Shown here: piece by piece, positions 1-7,245 of the stretch
Layout: each line of letters starts with the position of its first letter
How positions within the stretch are numbered: position 1 is the stretch's first letter
Source of the DNA: Sphingobium sufflavum
Lineage (GTDB): Bacteria > Pseudomonadota > Alphaproteobacteria > Sphingomonadales > Sphingomonadaceae
Assembly (NCBI RefSeq): GCF_021403115.1
Contig: NZ_JAJSSH010000010.1
Coordinates: 124,001-188,000 of the forward strand
DNA: 64,000 nt
Direction: 5' to 3'
The notes under the pieces: generated by a model
Told to the model about the DNA's origin: nothing
Databases searched by the model: none
What the model saw: the letters and a program-made list of their open reading frames with translations, nothing else
Made by a program: the position numbers and the translations under genes

Positions 1-178
1 AGCTGATCTTGTCGCCCGCGTCGCTCTCCAGCTCGGTTTTCTGCTGGATGATGTTGTTTTCATCGCTGCCGATGAATTTCTTGCTGAAGTAGCTCTTCTT
101 CACCGTGTCGAGGAAGAGAGAGCCACTCCACTTCTTCTGCGCCTTGGCATCGCCGAAGGGGATGACAGTCTGACCCAT
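1..178 (-). CDS. Phage major capsid protein, N4-gp56 type (N-terminal part, cut by window edge)
   Basis: Only the first 59 codons are inside the window. The N-terminus reads MGQTVIPFGDAKAQKKWSGS and later contains NNIIQQKTELESDAGDKIS, a pattern I recognise from the N4-gp56 family of major capsid proteins, which start with MGQT..PFGDA and a conserved K.ELES.AGD segment. An RBS-like GAGGG lies 7-8 bases before the ATG at 178. Its place after scaffold and portal genes on the same strand fits a capsid gene. The rest of the protein, and presumably the tail genes, lie left of position 1. Confidence 0.75.
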   Translation of the reverse strand, partial: MGQTVIPFGDAKAQKKWSGSLFLDTVKKSYFSKKFIGSDENNIIQQKTELESDAGDKIS

Positions 179-276
179 GATGTGCCCTCGTGGAGTTGAA
201 TCCGCAAAGAGCACTCATGCGCTGTTCTGCTGCGCCGCCGTTTCTGCCTTATAAGGCAGTATCTTGCAACACGTTC

Positions 277-447
277 CTAAGACACAGTGTTAGGTTGATC
301 CGGCTCCCGATTGAGGAGCCGGACCTTGAGCGCGGGCGGGGCATCGACCGAAATGCGCGCGAGCTGGCCCGACTTTCGCTCTACCGTCAGGATAATGCCG
401 TCTCCAATCTGGAGCTGGCCGCCCACGCGCACGTCGAATTTCATCAT
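277..447 (-). CDS. CsrA-like small protein in the phage morphogenesis cluster
   Basis: A 56-aa protein starting MMKFDVRVGGQLQIGD, with GAGGGTGGG just before the ATG at 447. It aligns without gaps to E. coli CsrA: V8-G9, I14-G15-D16, T21-V22, R31-I32, V34, A36-P37 and V42 match. CsrA is a homodimeric RNA-binding post-transcriptional regulator. Two CsrA RNA-contact positions differ: R6 is V here and R44 is L, with an R at 43 instead. It may therefore bind another RNA or have only a structural role. It sits between the scaffold and capsid genes. A longer in-frame start at 543 would run into the scaffold gene and has no comparable RBS. The family call is by motif only. Confidence 0.72.
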   Translation of the reverse strand: MMKFDVRVGGQLQIGDGIILTVERKSGQLARISVDAPPALKVRLLNREPDQPNTVS

Positions 448-481
448 GTTCCCACCCTCTGTTGAAGCGGAACCGGCCCGA

Positions 482-1429
482 TCAGGCGCGGCCCAGATAA
501 TCTTCGAGGTCTGCTTTCGACAGATTTGCCAGCGCGTCCTCATAGTCGAGCATGCGTCCTTGGGTCAGGAGCGCGTCGAGGTGGCCGAACTTGCCATCCT
601 CATCCGCATCATGCTCGGCGGCAGGCAGATTGTGCAGGGTCGGCGGCAGCTCCACCTTGGCCTTGCTGGGCTTCGGCTTTGGCTTCGGTTCCTCTTCGCG
701 CTGGCCGTCGACCTTGGGCACCGGTGCCGATGCGGCCGGGATGCCCATTTCCTCCTTCCAGATGGCATGCGCCAACTTGAGTTGCGCCCTGTTGGACAGA
801 CCGCCGTTGTTCGGGTCGGACGTGACCTCGCGCACGACGGTGTCGAAGGACATGAGGCGCGTTTTGTTGGCCTTCAGGTCGGGGTTGGCGGTCAGGAACT
901 TGTCGACGTCACCATTCCAGCGCGCGACGACGCCCTCGTCATGCTGCTGCTGGTGGGCCAGCTTGTTGGTGAGGCCGTTCTTTTCCTCGTTCAAGGCGTC
1001 GAGCTGCGCCCGGAACTCCTTGGTGGTGATGTCGCCATCGTCGAGCTTGTCCGAGAGCGCATCGGCGCGCGTGGCGATGTCGGCCAGCTTCGTTTCGATG
1101 TCCTTCGGATCGACGCGATCCTTGAGCGCCGGAATGACGGGTTCGGGATCGTCGTCGTCATCCTCGTCGGCTGCGGCTACGCCGTCGTCCCGTCCTGCGG
1201 CTTCGCTGGCGGCAGCACGCGCAGCGGCGGCGTCTGCCTCCGCGTCATTTGCATCGAGCTTCTGCTGTTCGCTCAACTGTTCCGCGCCATCTTCGCCATC
1301 GTCGCCGTCGGAATCGTTGCCTTCATCGTCCTGCTGGCCGTCGTCGGCTTCGTCGCTCTCCAATTCCTGCAATCCGGCCAGCTCTTCCTCGGTCAGGAGG
1401 GCTTTTTCGGCGTCGGTGAAACCATTCAT
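482..1429 (-). CDS. Phage scaffold protein
   Basis: A 315-aa, strongly acidic and coiled-coil-rich protein. Residues about 15-110 are dominated by D, E and A, including a run of Asp near residue 90. A helical segment from about 110 to 150 carries LADIATRADALSDKLDDG, and the C-terminal half is more globular. Composition and position between portal (upstream) and capsid (downstream) are those of scaffold proteins, which organise capsid assembly and then leave or are cleaved. It lacks an obvious protease motif, so capsid maturation by proteolysis is not indicated. The family assignment rests on context and composition, not on a diagnostic motif. Confidence 0.75.
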   Translation of the reverse strand: MNGFTDAEKALLTEEELAGLQELESDEADDGQQDDEGNDSDGDDGEDGAEQLSEQQKLDANDAEADAAAARAAASEAAGRDDGVAAADEDDDDDPEPVIPALKDRVDPKDIETKLADIATRADALSDKLDDGDITTKEFRAQLDALNEEKNGLTNKLAHQQQHDEGVVARWNGDVDKFLTANPDLKANKTRLMSFDTVVREVTSDPNNGGLSNRAQLKLAHAIWKEEMGIPAASAPVPKVDGQREEEPKPKPKPSKAKVELPPTLHNLPAAEHDADEDGKFGHLDALLTQGRMLDYEDALANLSKADLEDYLGRA

Positions 1430-1456
1430 GTCAGCGTCCTTTGCTGTGGGTGTGGG

Positions 1457-3739
1457 TCAAGCGCCTGGCTGCGGCGCGGGTGGTTGCTGTTGGGCGAGGG
1501 CGGCCTCCTGTGCGGCCTGTTGCTCCGCCGCCTGCTGCTGGGCCTCGCCTTCCATGACGCCCGCAATCCGGGCGTCCTCCTCTTGCTCGGTCCGGGACAT
1601 GATCCCGGCCTCGTGCAGGATCTGGTCGGCGACGGGCACGGCGGCCGGCGCGGACAGCATGGCGAGCGCGGCCTCCAGCGCCGCCTTGGTCGCGCCGACA
1701 TTGCCCGCGGCGATCGCGCTTATGGCCTTCTGCGTCTCGGCGCTGAGGCGCTGCGCCTGCGCGGCCTTCTGCTGCGCACTGGCGTTCTTGTCGGCGATGG
1801 TCGCGTCGGTGAGGGCATCCTGGCGCTTCTGCTGGGCCTGCTGCGCCTCCTGCCGGGCGATCTCCTCTGGCGTCAGCTCCTCTGCGTCGGGGTCGCGCAT
1901 GCCTGTGATCTGCCGGATGCGCTTCACCAGCTCGTCGCGCTGGGGGATGTCCATCATCTCGACCGTGAGATCCAACATGACCAACGCCACCTGCGGGTTG
2001 ACCGGGGTGAGCTGGACGAGAAGCTGGATCAGCTCGTCGACCTGCGCCTGCCGGACGGACGCGCGCCAATCCTCCTCGCTGATGACGAAGTCGGCCTTGG
2101 TGCGGACAATGTCGTTTTCCGGCAGACCGTCGTTGATCGTCGCATATTCGTGGGTGCCGCGCATGTTGGTGATGCGGAAGGCTTTCTCCTCCGTCATGTG
2201 CTGCTCGACATTCGCAAGCTGCTTCTCGCCCTGAACCTGCGCGGCGAACCGCAGATTGTCGAAGATACCGGCCGTGGCCATCGCGCCCTGTTCCTGCCGT
2301 CTGCCGATGGCGAGACCGGATGTGGCGTTGGTGCTGCGGCCTAGGTTCTCGTCGGTGACGCCAGACTGGGTCTGGATCATCATGATGGACCGGCTCATGA
2401 GGTCGAGGTGGGCAGGGGCGAGGGCGCGGTCGGCGTTTATGTCCAGTCGCTTGTTCGGCCTCACCACAATCACAGCGTCGGGGCGGCTCACCTCCTCCAA
2501 ATACTCATCGATGTCCGGGACTGCGCCCTCTTCCATGATGGTCTTGTTGGTGGACAGGATGTGAAGCGCCTTGGACGCGCGCTTGTTGATGTCGCGCTGA
2601 ATGTCCTTCATGCCCCGGATCATGCCATAGGGCATGCCGTCCTTGCGGCGGCGGTAGCACCAGATTGGCGTGAACGGGAAACGGTTGTGCCGGTACGGGC
2701 TGGTGCCGACATAGAGCAGATGGGCCGTCGTCATGATGGCGACGTGCATCCGCATCATCACCTTTTCGACGATGCTGGCCCGGCCGCTCTCCACCTCATC
2801 GACGTGCGGTTGAAAATCCGGGTCATAGACCTCGCCCTTGAAGTCGCCGCGGCGCAGACGCTTGACCTTCACGGGCATGCGGAACCAGCATTCGATAGCG
2901 CGGAAACGGTCGCGGCTGACGCCAGTCGCTTCCAGCGAACCCTCCGTGACGGATTCCTCCAGCGCGTCCATGGCCTGATCGCCGTTGATCCAGTCGGACC
3001 CGTCGGACCCGGCCTCGCGGCAGGCTTCACGCAGGTGATGGAGGCGCTTCGGGAACAGTGCGGCCCCGATGTCGTAATCCAGCCATTTCGACCGGAACAT
3101 GTATCGGCCGTCCTGTAGGTCCATTTCGGTGGCGGCGCTGTCCCACAGCATATTCCGCCAGTCCTCATAACGGGAGTAGAGCGGCTCGCCGTCGTCCTCG
3201 TCCTGGGCGCCATCCTCCAGCCAGCCGATGCCCGCCTTGACGCAGTCCTCGAACGCGCGCGAGCGGTGGAAGGGAGAACGGTTGACGTCCGACAGATATT
3301 TGAGGAGCTGCGTCTTGCGCTCGGCGGGCTTGCTGTCATCGGCGCGGCGCGGCAGCACCTTGTAGTCGGAGCGGCTGCGCTTCTCCGTGCCGATGACCCA
3401 ATTCACGGTGGTGGCAATGACATTGTAGACCAGCGGTTCTTGGCCCCGGTCGGCAAGGATGCGCTTGTCCTCATCCTTCCACTGGTCATTGTCGTACATG
3501 GCCTCGTCTTCGGCCATCTCCGCCCGGTTCTCGCTCTGGCGCTCCAGCTCACGCTGATAGTAACCGATCAGGCGGCGATGGAGATGGATGCCTTGCCAGC
3601 CGTCCAGGTCGGACTGGGTGCCGCCGCGCGCGCTGACTGGCAGCATGTTGTTGCCATTGGCGTGAAGGCGCTCTTCGGGGTTGTTCCGGCGCACGACGCC
3701 GAATTCAGGCCCCTGCGCGGTATTGGCGTCGTCAAACAC
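1457..3739 (-). CDS. Phage portal protein, P22-like
   Basis: At 760 aa this is the size of podovirus P22-type portals, which form the dodecameric ring at the DNA-entry vertex. The N-terminal third contains ENRAEMAEDEAMYDNDQWK followed by INGDQAMDALEE and a W-rich region typical of these proteins. The C-terminal 200 residues are a long Gln/Ala-rich helix (QEAQQAQQKRQDALTDATI and similar) matching the barrel or tail helix of P22-like portals. The start is GTG at 3739 with GAGGTG nine bases before it, and it overlaps the stop of the gene upstream by 8 bases. It is followed by scaffold and capsid genes. Confidence 0.85.
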   Translation of the reverse strand: MFDDANTAQGPEFGVVRRNNPEERLHANGNNMLPVSARGGTQSDLDGWQGIHLHRRLIGYYQRELERQSENRAEMAEDEAMYDNDQWKDEDKRILADRGQEPLVYNVIATTVNWVIGTEKRSRSDYKVLPRRADDSKPAERKTQLLKYLSDVNRSPFHRSRAFEDCVKAGIGWLEDGAQDEDDGEPLYSRYEDWRNMLWDSAATEMDLQDGRYMFRSKWLDYDIGAALFPKRLHHLREACREAGSDGSDWINGDQAMDALEESVTEGSLEATGVSRDRFRAIECWFRMPVKVKRLRRGDFKGEVYDPDFQPHVDEVESGRASIVEKVMMRMHVAIMTTAHLLYVGTSPYRHNRFPFTPIWCYRRRKDGMPYGMIRGMKDIQRDINKRASKALHILSTNKTIMEEGAVPDIDEYLEEVSRPDAVIVVRPNKRLDINADRALAPAHLDLMSRSIMMIQTQSGVTDENLGRSTNATSGLAIGRRQEQGAMATAGIFDNLRFAAQVQGEKQLANVEQHMTEEKAFRITNMRGTHEYATINDGLPENDIVRTKADFVISEEDWRASVRQAQVDELIQLLVQLTPVNPQVALVMLDLTVEMMDIPQRDELVKRIRQITGMRDPDAEELTPEEIARQEAQQAQQKRQDALTDATIADKNASAQQKAAQAQRLSAETQKAISAIAAGNVGATKAALEAALAMLSAPAAVPVADQILHEAGIMSRTEQEEDARIAGVMEGEAQQQAAEQQAAQEAALAQQQPPAPQPGA

Positions 3740-4157
3740 GGTCTGTCACCTCGGCGTGATGCTCCTTGCCGTCGCTGTCGATGCGGACGGCGTCCGCCAC
3801 GACCACGCGCTCGAAGGGGGCGGGGGGGATGGTGAGGAGGTCGCCCAGATGGTCGCGGATGATCGACGTGATGCGGATGCACATCTGCGGCGACGGCGTG
3901 ATGCGAAGGTGCTGGCAGAACTGGAATGACGTGCGGACGGCGTGACGCGGTTCGCCGATCTCCTCCGTCCATATCCACGCGTTGCGCTGCATGACGACGC
4001 ATGGCGTCACCTTTTCGTGGCCCTCCATGTGGGTGGGCACGATGACGAGGCAGGGGTGCAGTTCGTCGCCGAACCATGTCGCATAGACGGTTATGTCGCC
4101 GTGGCGGAACCGGCCATGATAGCGCGTGAGGTCGAGAGCGTATTGACGGGTTGTCAT
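3732..4157 (-). CDS. Unknown protein between terminase and portal
   Basis: A 141-aa protein starting MTTRQYALDLTRYHGRF. The ATG at 4157 lies one base after the terminase stop (TGACATG), so translation is probably coupled. The start upstream at 4370 would lie inside terminase and is rejected. The sequence contains FGDELHPCLVIVPTHMEGHE and ends in an acidic, His-containing tail. I do not recognise a family. Position between terL and portal suggests a packaging or head accessory role, but that is only context. Confidence 0.68.
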   Translation of the reverse strand: MTTRQYALDLTRYHGRFRHGDITVYATWFGDELHPCLVIVPTHMEGHEKVTPCVVMQRNAWIWTEEIGEPRHAVRTSFQFCQHLRITPSPQMCIRITSIIRDHLGDLLTIPPAPFERVVVADAVRIDSDGKEHHAEVTDRV

Positions 4158-4158
4158 G

Positions 4159-5727
4159 TCAGGATGCCATTCCAGATCTGCGTTTGCGGGTTGGTCGGGT
4201 GCCAGCGGTGACGGCATGCTCTTCCCAGCCCTGCGCCCACTGGCGGATGGCGTCGGCGCCTTCGCTGTTCTCGTCGTGCTTGGGGGTCGGCTTCCAGACG
4301 GCGAGGCGCTCGTCGCGCTCCTTGCCGTAATTGGCCAGCCGCTGGAGGCCGAGCGCGCAGCCGCTTTCATCGAACCACGCCTGGCTGAACTTCGTCCGCA
4401 TCAGGTTGATGCCGTGCGTAACCTCCGCGACGCGGGGAACGATCTCGAAACGCCAGGTCGGGCGCAACTGGCGCAGCAAGTCGATCGGCGCGGCGACGAC
4501 ATTGGCGAGCTGGCGCTTGTGGTCGGCGTCGTGGGGCAGATAATGGGTGCCCCAGAGATAGCCCAGCGCCTCCAGCTCCTTGACATAGTGATCGAACGGC
4601 ATGCCGTGATCTTCGATGTAATTGAGGAAGCGGTGGGCGGGCGCGACGTGCTGATGCGTCCATATGCCGGTGCCGTCGCGGTTGCCGATGTCCCAGAATG
4701 TGTTGACCGGAACATGGCTGACATGCGGCACGGTGGTGATGCGGCCGGACCTGCGGGCGGTTGCCAGCTGGATCGTGTAATATTTGCCCTCGGTCGACTG
4801 CTGGAACGCCTCTTTCGACGTGGAAGGATATTCCTGCCACATCTTCTCCGGGTCGCCGGCGAAGTCACTATCGCGGGTCGCGATGTACCATGCGCGCTGG
4901 CGCAGGCTCAGCGTGGTGCGGCACGCGGCTTCCACGGTGTCGAAGTATTCATGTTCCTTGGCGGTGATGATGACCCCCGCCGGGTCCATGTGATAATCTT
5001 CGTTCTTCCACCACGGCTCGAAATTGAAGCGCCATTCGCGGATGGTCAGGGGGCGGTCGATCTGGGACCGCTCCTCCGCCTTGGTGGCCATCTCGTGATA
5101 GGCGCCGCCCTGTCCTTCGGCAGTGCTTTCGATGATGGCGATGCCATCCTTGGGCACGGCCGGGAGTGAGCCGGTGAGAACCTCGCGCGCCTTCTGCGGG
5201 TATTTCGCGCATATCTTGCCGAATTCGGAGATGTGCAGGCGGTGGATGGTGCCGCCGCGCATCGATGTGGCGACGCGCACGCTGCTATTGTTGTGGGCGA
5301 AGAGCAGCTCGGTCGCGCTGTCCTTCTTCAGCGGCATGACAGCGCGCAGCGCCGCAGGGAGGTTGTCGTAAGCGAACTTGACCTTGTCGCGGAAGATGCT
5401 CTCCGCCGCCTCACGCTCATGGGCGATGATGCCGCACCGCTGGTTCGGGTTGAACAGGGCATGGTCGAGCCACATGATCGCGATGAGCGTGGTGAAACCC
5501 AACTGCCGGGCTTTCAGGATCAGCGTGCGGAACCAAAGGCGCTTTATCAGGCGGCGCTGTGCCCGGTTCGGTCGGAACGGCATGACGCTGGTGCCGTCCG
5601 CCATGGCGTCGTCCTTCGTCATGATGACATAGAGCTGGCCGGAACAGACGCGCCACATCGGGTCCGCCAGGCATTGCTCCAGCTCCACATCGTTGCTGGG
5701 CACGAAGTCGTGGCTCATCACGCTCAT
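4159..5727 (-). CDS. terL: Terminase large subunit
   Basis: A 522-aa DNA-packaging motor. The ATPase domain shows a Walker A-like segment LKARQLGFTTLIAIMW (about residues 92-107) and a Walker B-like LHISEFGK (about 184-191), followed by IIESTAEGQGG as a coupling motif. The C-terminal nuclease domain shows TFWDIGNRDGTGIW and later HDADHKRQL and ADAIRQWAQ with acidic residues suited to metal binding. The start ATG at 5727 overlaps the stop of the small subunit (ATGA). The protein docks on the portal and cuts concatemeric DNA. Whether packaging is headful or cos-type cannot be read here. Confidence 0.92.
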   Translation of the reverse strand: MSVMSHDFVPSNDVELEQCLADPMWRVCSGQLYVIMTKDDAMADGTSVMPFRPNRAQRRLIKRLWFRTLILKARQLGFTTLIAIMWLDHALFNPNQRCGIIAHEREAAESIFRDKVKFAYDNLPAALRAVMPLKKDSATELLFAHNNSSVRVATSMRGGTIHRLHISEFGKICAKYPQKAREVLTGSLPAVPKDGIAIIESTAEGQGGAYHEMATKAEERSQIDRPLTIREWRFNFEPWWKNEDYHMDPAGVIITAKEHEYFDTVEAACRTTLSLRQRAWYIATRDSDFAGDPEKMWQEYPSTSKEAFQQSTEGKYYTIQLATARRSGRITTVPHVSHVPVNTFWDIGNRDGTGIWTHQHVAPAHRFLNYIEDHGMPFDHYVKELEALGYLWGTHYLPHDADHKRQLANVVAAPIDLLRQLRPTWRFEIVPRVAEVTHGINLMRTKFSQAWFDESGCALGLQRLANYGKERDERLAVWKPTPKHDENSEGADAIRQWAQGWEEHAVTAGTRPTRKRRSGMAS

Positions 5728-6461
5728 TCGTCATCACCGTCATCACAGGTGGACGCCGGCGTGAGGGCGCTGCCACGGCCCTGCATGTCCTGGACGATCA
5801 TGTGCAGCGGGTTCCCCTCGCTGCCGTCGGGCTTGCCTTCCTTCAGCCACCCTTGCAGCCGGACGATGCTGTCGAGGGCGGATTTTTGATCGTGCCACGC
5901 AATTTCGACGACCTGCCCTGTCGCTGCATCGGTGGCTTGCCGCCGTTTCAGCGCCCCGCCATGGGGTTGTCCTTCCAGCTCCTCCTTTGCTGGAACCCCG
6001 TCGAACTCCTCCCGAATTTTGAACCGCGTCAGCGATACGGCGGTGCCGTAATCCATCTCCGTCACATTCTTGAACGTGCCGTCTTCATTGAAGAACTGGC
6101 GCGGATCAGAGAATGCGAGATAGGCATATTGCTGCATCACACGCTCGCGCGTGATCTCGAATTTGGCGGCGTCCTTCGCCCGGATCGCTGCGATGGCGGC
6201 CTTTACCGCAGGCTGGCGCAGGAGGCGCGACGCAGCGGTGCGGGCGGCTTGCCCGCTGGCCCGATAGCCCGCGCGGGCATAGGCGGCGGTGGCGTTCAGC
6301 TCCGGGTCGCTCAGATATTCATGAACGAACCTCTCCTGCTGCATGGAGAGCCGCTGCGTGGCAGCGTTCTTGGCCTGCCCGGCCTTCTTCGGACGGGAAG
6401 CCTTCTTCGGCTTCTTTCGCTCGGTCACTGCCCACCCTGCACGCTGATGCGCAAGAATCAT
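5724..6461 (-). CDS. terS: Terminase small subunit
   Basis: A 245-aa protein of the Terminase_2 family. After a Lys/Ala-rich basic N-terminus it has LSMQQERFVHEYLSDPELNA and TAAYARAGYRASG, the helix-turn-helix DNA-recognition part of small terminases, then a coiled middle and a C-terminal region that would contact TerL. The first ATG is at 6461. A GTG at about codon 13 (VTERKKPKK) has a better RBS, AGGGTGGGC, so the true start could be about 36 bases further in. It overlaps terL by 4 bases. Confidence 0.88.
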   Translation of the reverse strand: MILAHQRAGWAVTERKKPKKASRPKKAGQAKNAATQRLSMQQERFVHEYLSDPELNATAAYARAGYRASGQAARTAASRLLRQPAVKAAIAAIRAKDAAKFEITRERVMQQYAYLAFSDPRQFFNEDGTFKNVTEMDYGTAVSLTRFKIREEFDGVPAKEELEGQPHGGALKRRQATDAATGQVVEIAWHDQKSALDSIVRLQGWLKEGKPDGSEGNPLHMIVQDMQGRGSALTPASTCDDGDDE

Positions 6462-6476
6462 CGCGCGTCTGATCGG

Positions 6477-6537
6477 TGTTACGCAAGCATTTTCAGATGG
6501 ATAGATGAACTATCTCGAAAATGTCTTAGGTGTAACA
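6477..6537. repeat. Long imperfect inverted repeat upstream of terS
   Basis: Three nested stems share one centre: TGTTAC (6477-6482) with GTAACA (6532-6537), AAGCATTTTC (6485-6494) with GAAAATGTCTT (6517-6527, one bulged base), and GATAG (6500-6504) with CTATC (6510-6514), around the loop ATGAA. The region 6462-6645 is AT-rich compared with the surrounding genes and carries no gene. It could be an operator, an RNA hairpin at the start of the late transcript, or part of the packaging recognition site, which in many phages lies next to terS. No poly-U follows, so it is not a typical terminator. Confidence 0.55.
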
Positions 6538-6645
6538 TGTTAAGTCATTGAAATTGCATGTTTGAAAGGATGATGGGCCGAGCGGCTACGTGAACCGGAA
6601 TTACCCGTGGGTGACTTGGCCGGAAAACATTCGTAACATCGGCCC

Positions 6646-6855
6646 ATGCCAGGTGAACTCGACGACATTGAAGCGCAGGTTGACTGCCCGAAATGCGGGT
6701 TGGAAATCAGTGTGCCGTATCGAATTATCAGGTTGCAGAAGTCAGTGAGCTGTCACTGTGGGGCCATGCTCGTGCTTGAGGACGACACGTCAATTGGCTG
6801 CATTCAGCGCCTAATCGATGATGCCAACCCGTCAGTAGGGTCGAACGACGACTGA
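6646..6855 (+). CDS. Small zinc-ribbon protein on the opposite strand
   Basis: A 69-aa protein starting MPGELDDIEAQVDCPKCGLE. It has CPKCG at residues 14-18 and CHCG at 36-39, a pairing able to bind zinc, followed by an acidic C-terminus. It is the only plus-strand gene in the left arm and lies in the gap between replication and packaging genes, a usual place for a phage-borne accessory gene. The upstream sequence contains no strong RBS. It could be a small transcription regulator or adaptor. No named family is recognised. Confidence 0.55.
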   Translation: MPGELDDIEAQVDCPKCGLEISVPYRIIRLQKSVSCHCGAMLVLEDDTSIGCIQRLIDDANPSVGSNDD

Positions 6856-6898
6856 AGTTATGGCGCTCGCGGGCATGTCATTCGATCAACGGTAAACG

Positions 6899-7090
6899 CT
6901 ACATCCTCCTCTCGCGGGATCGCGCCGCCGCCAACTCGCCCCGCCACCGTTCGACCTCCTCTTGCGCCTCGGTCTGGTAGAGGGGATTGCCATGTTCCGC
7001 CGCCTGTTGCTGGCGGGCCAGCGCGCGGGCCAAGGCTTCCTCGCACTCGAATTCGGACCATGTACGGTTGCGCCGGCGTCGCGCTGTCAT
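6899..7090 (-). CDS. Unknown 63-aa phage protein, Arg/Glu-rich
   Basis: Starts MTARRRRNRTWSEFECEEAL at an ATG (7090) that overlaps the stop of the gene before it (ATGA). A start 12 bases further upstream is possible. The protein is highly charged, with a probable helical region around EAQEEVERWRGELAAARS. It forms the last member of the replication-side gene chain before the terS gap. Function is unknown. Confidence 0.58.
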   Translation of the reverse strand: MTARRRRNRTWSEFECEEALARALARQQQAAEHGNPLYQTEAQEEVERWRGELAAARSRERRM

Positions 7091-7245
7091 GCCGTGGGCC
7101 ATTTCTGATCGATGCGATCCGCCAGCGCCAGAAGCTCATGCCATTTGTCTTCCAGCGCCTCCCGCACCTCCGGACGGCGCTCGTCGGCGATGTCGATCGA
7201 CACGCGAGCGGCCAGCGCCCGGACCTCGTCGGAGGGACGGCTCAT
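7087..7245 (-). CDS. Unknown 52-aa phage protein
   Basis: Starts MSRPSDEVRALAARVSIDIA at ATG 7245, overlapping the TGA of the replication gene (ATGA). Its own stop overlaps the next gene in the same way. It is a small, predicted all-helical charged protein. The two coupled junctions are the main reason to accept it as a gene. No family is recognised. Confidence 0.62.
   Translation of the reverse strand: MSRPSDEVRALAARVSIDIADERRPEVREALEDKWHELLALADRIDQKWPTA

Noticed and set aside
311..2344. Long plus-strand open frame of 677 codons opposite scaffold and portal genes
   Set aside because: It is antisense to genes with clear family features, has no recognisable domain and reflects GC-rich codon structure.
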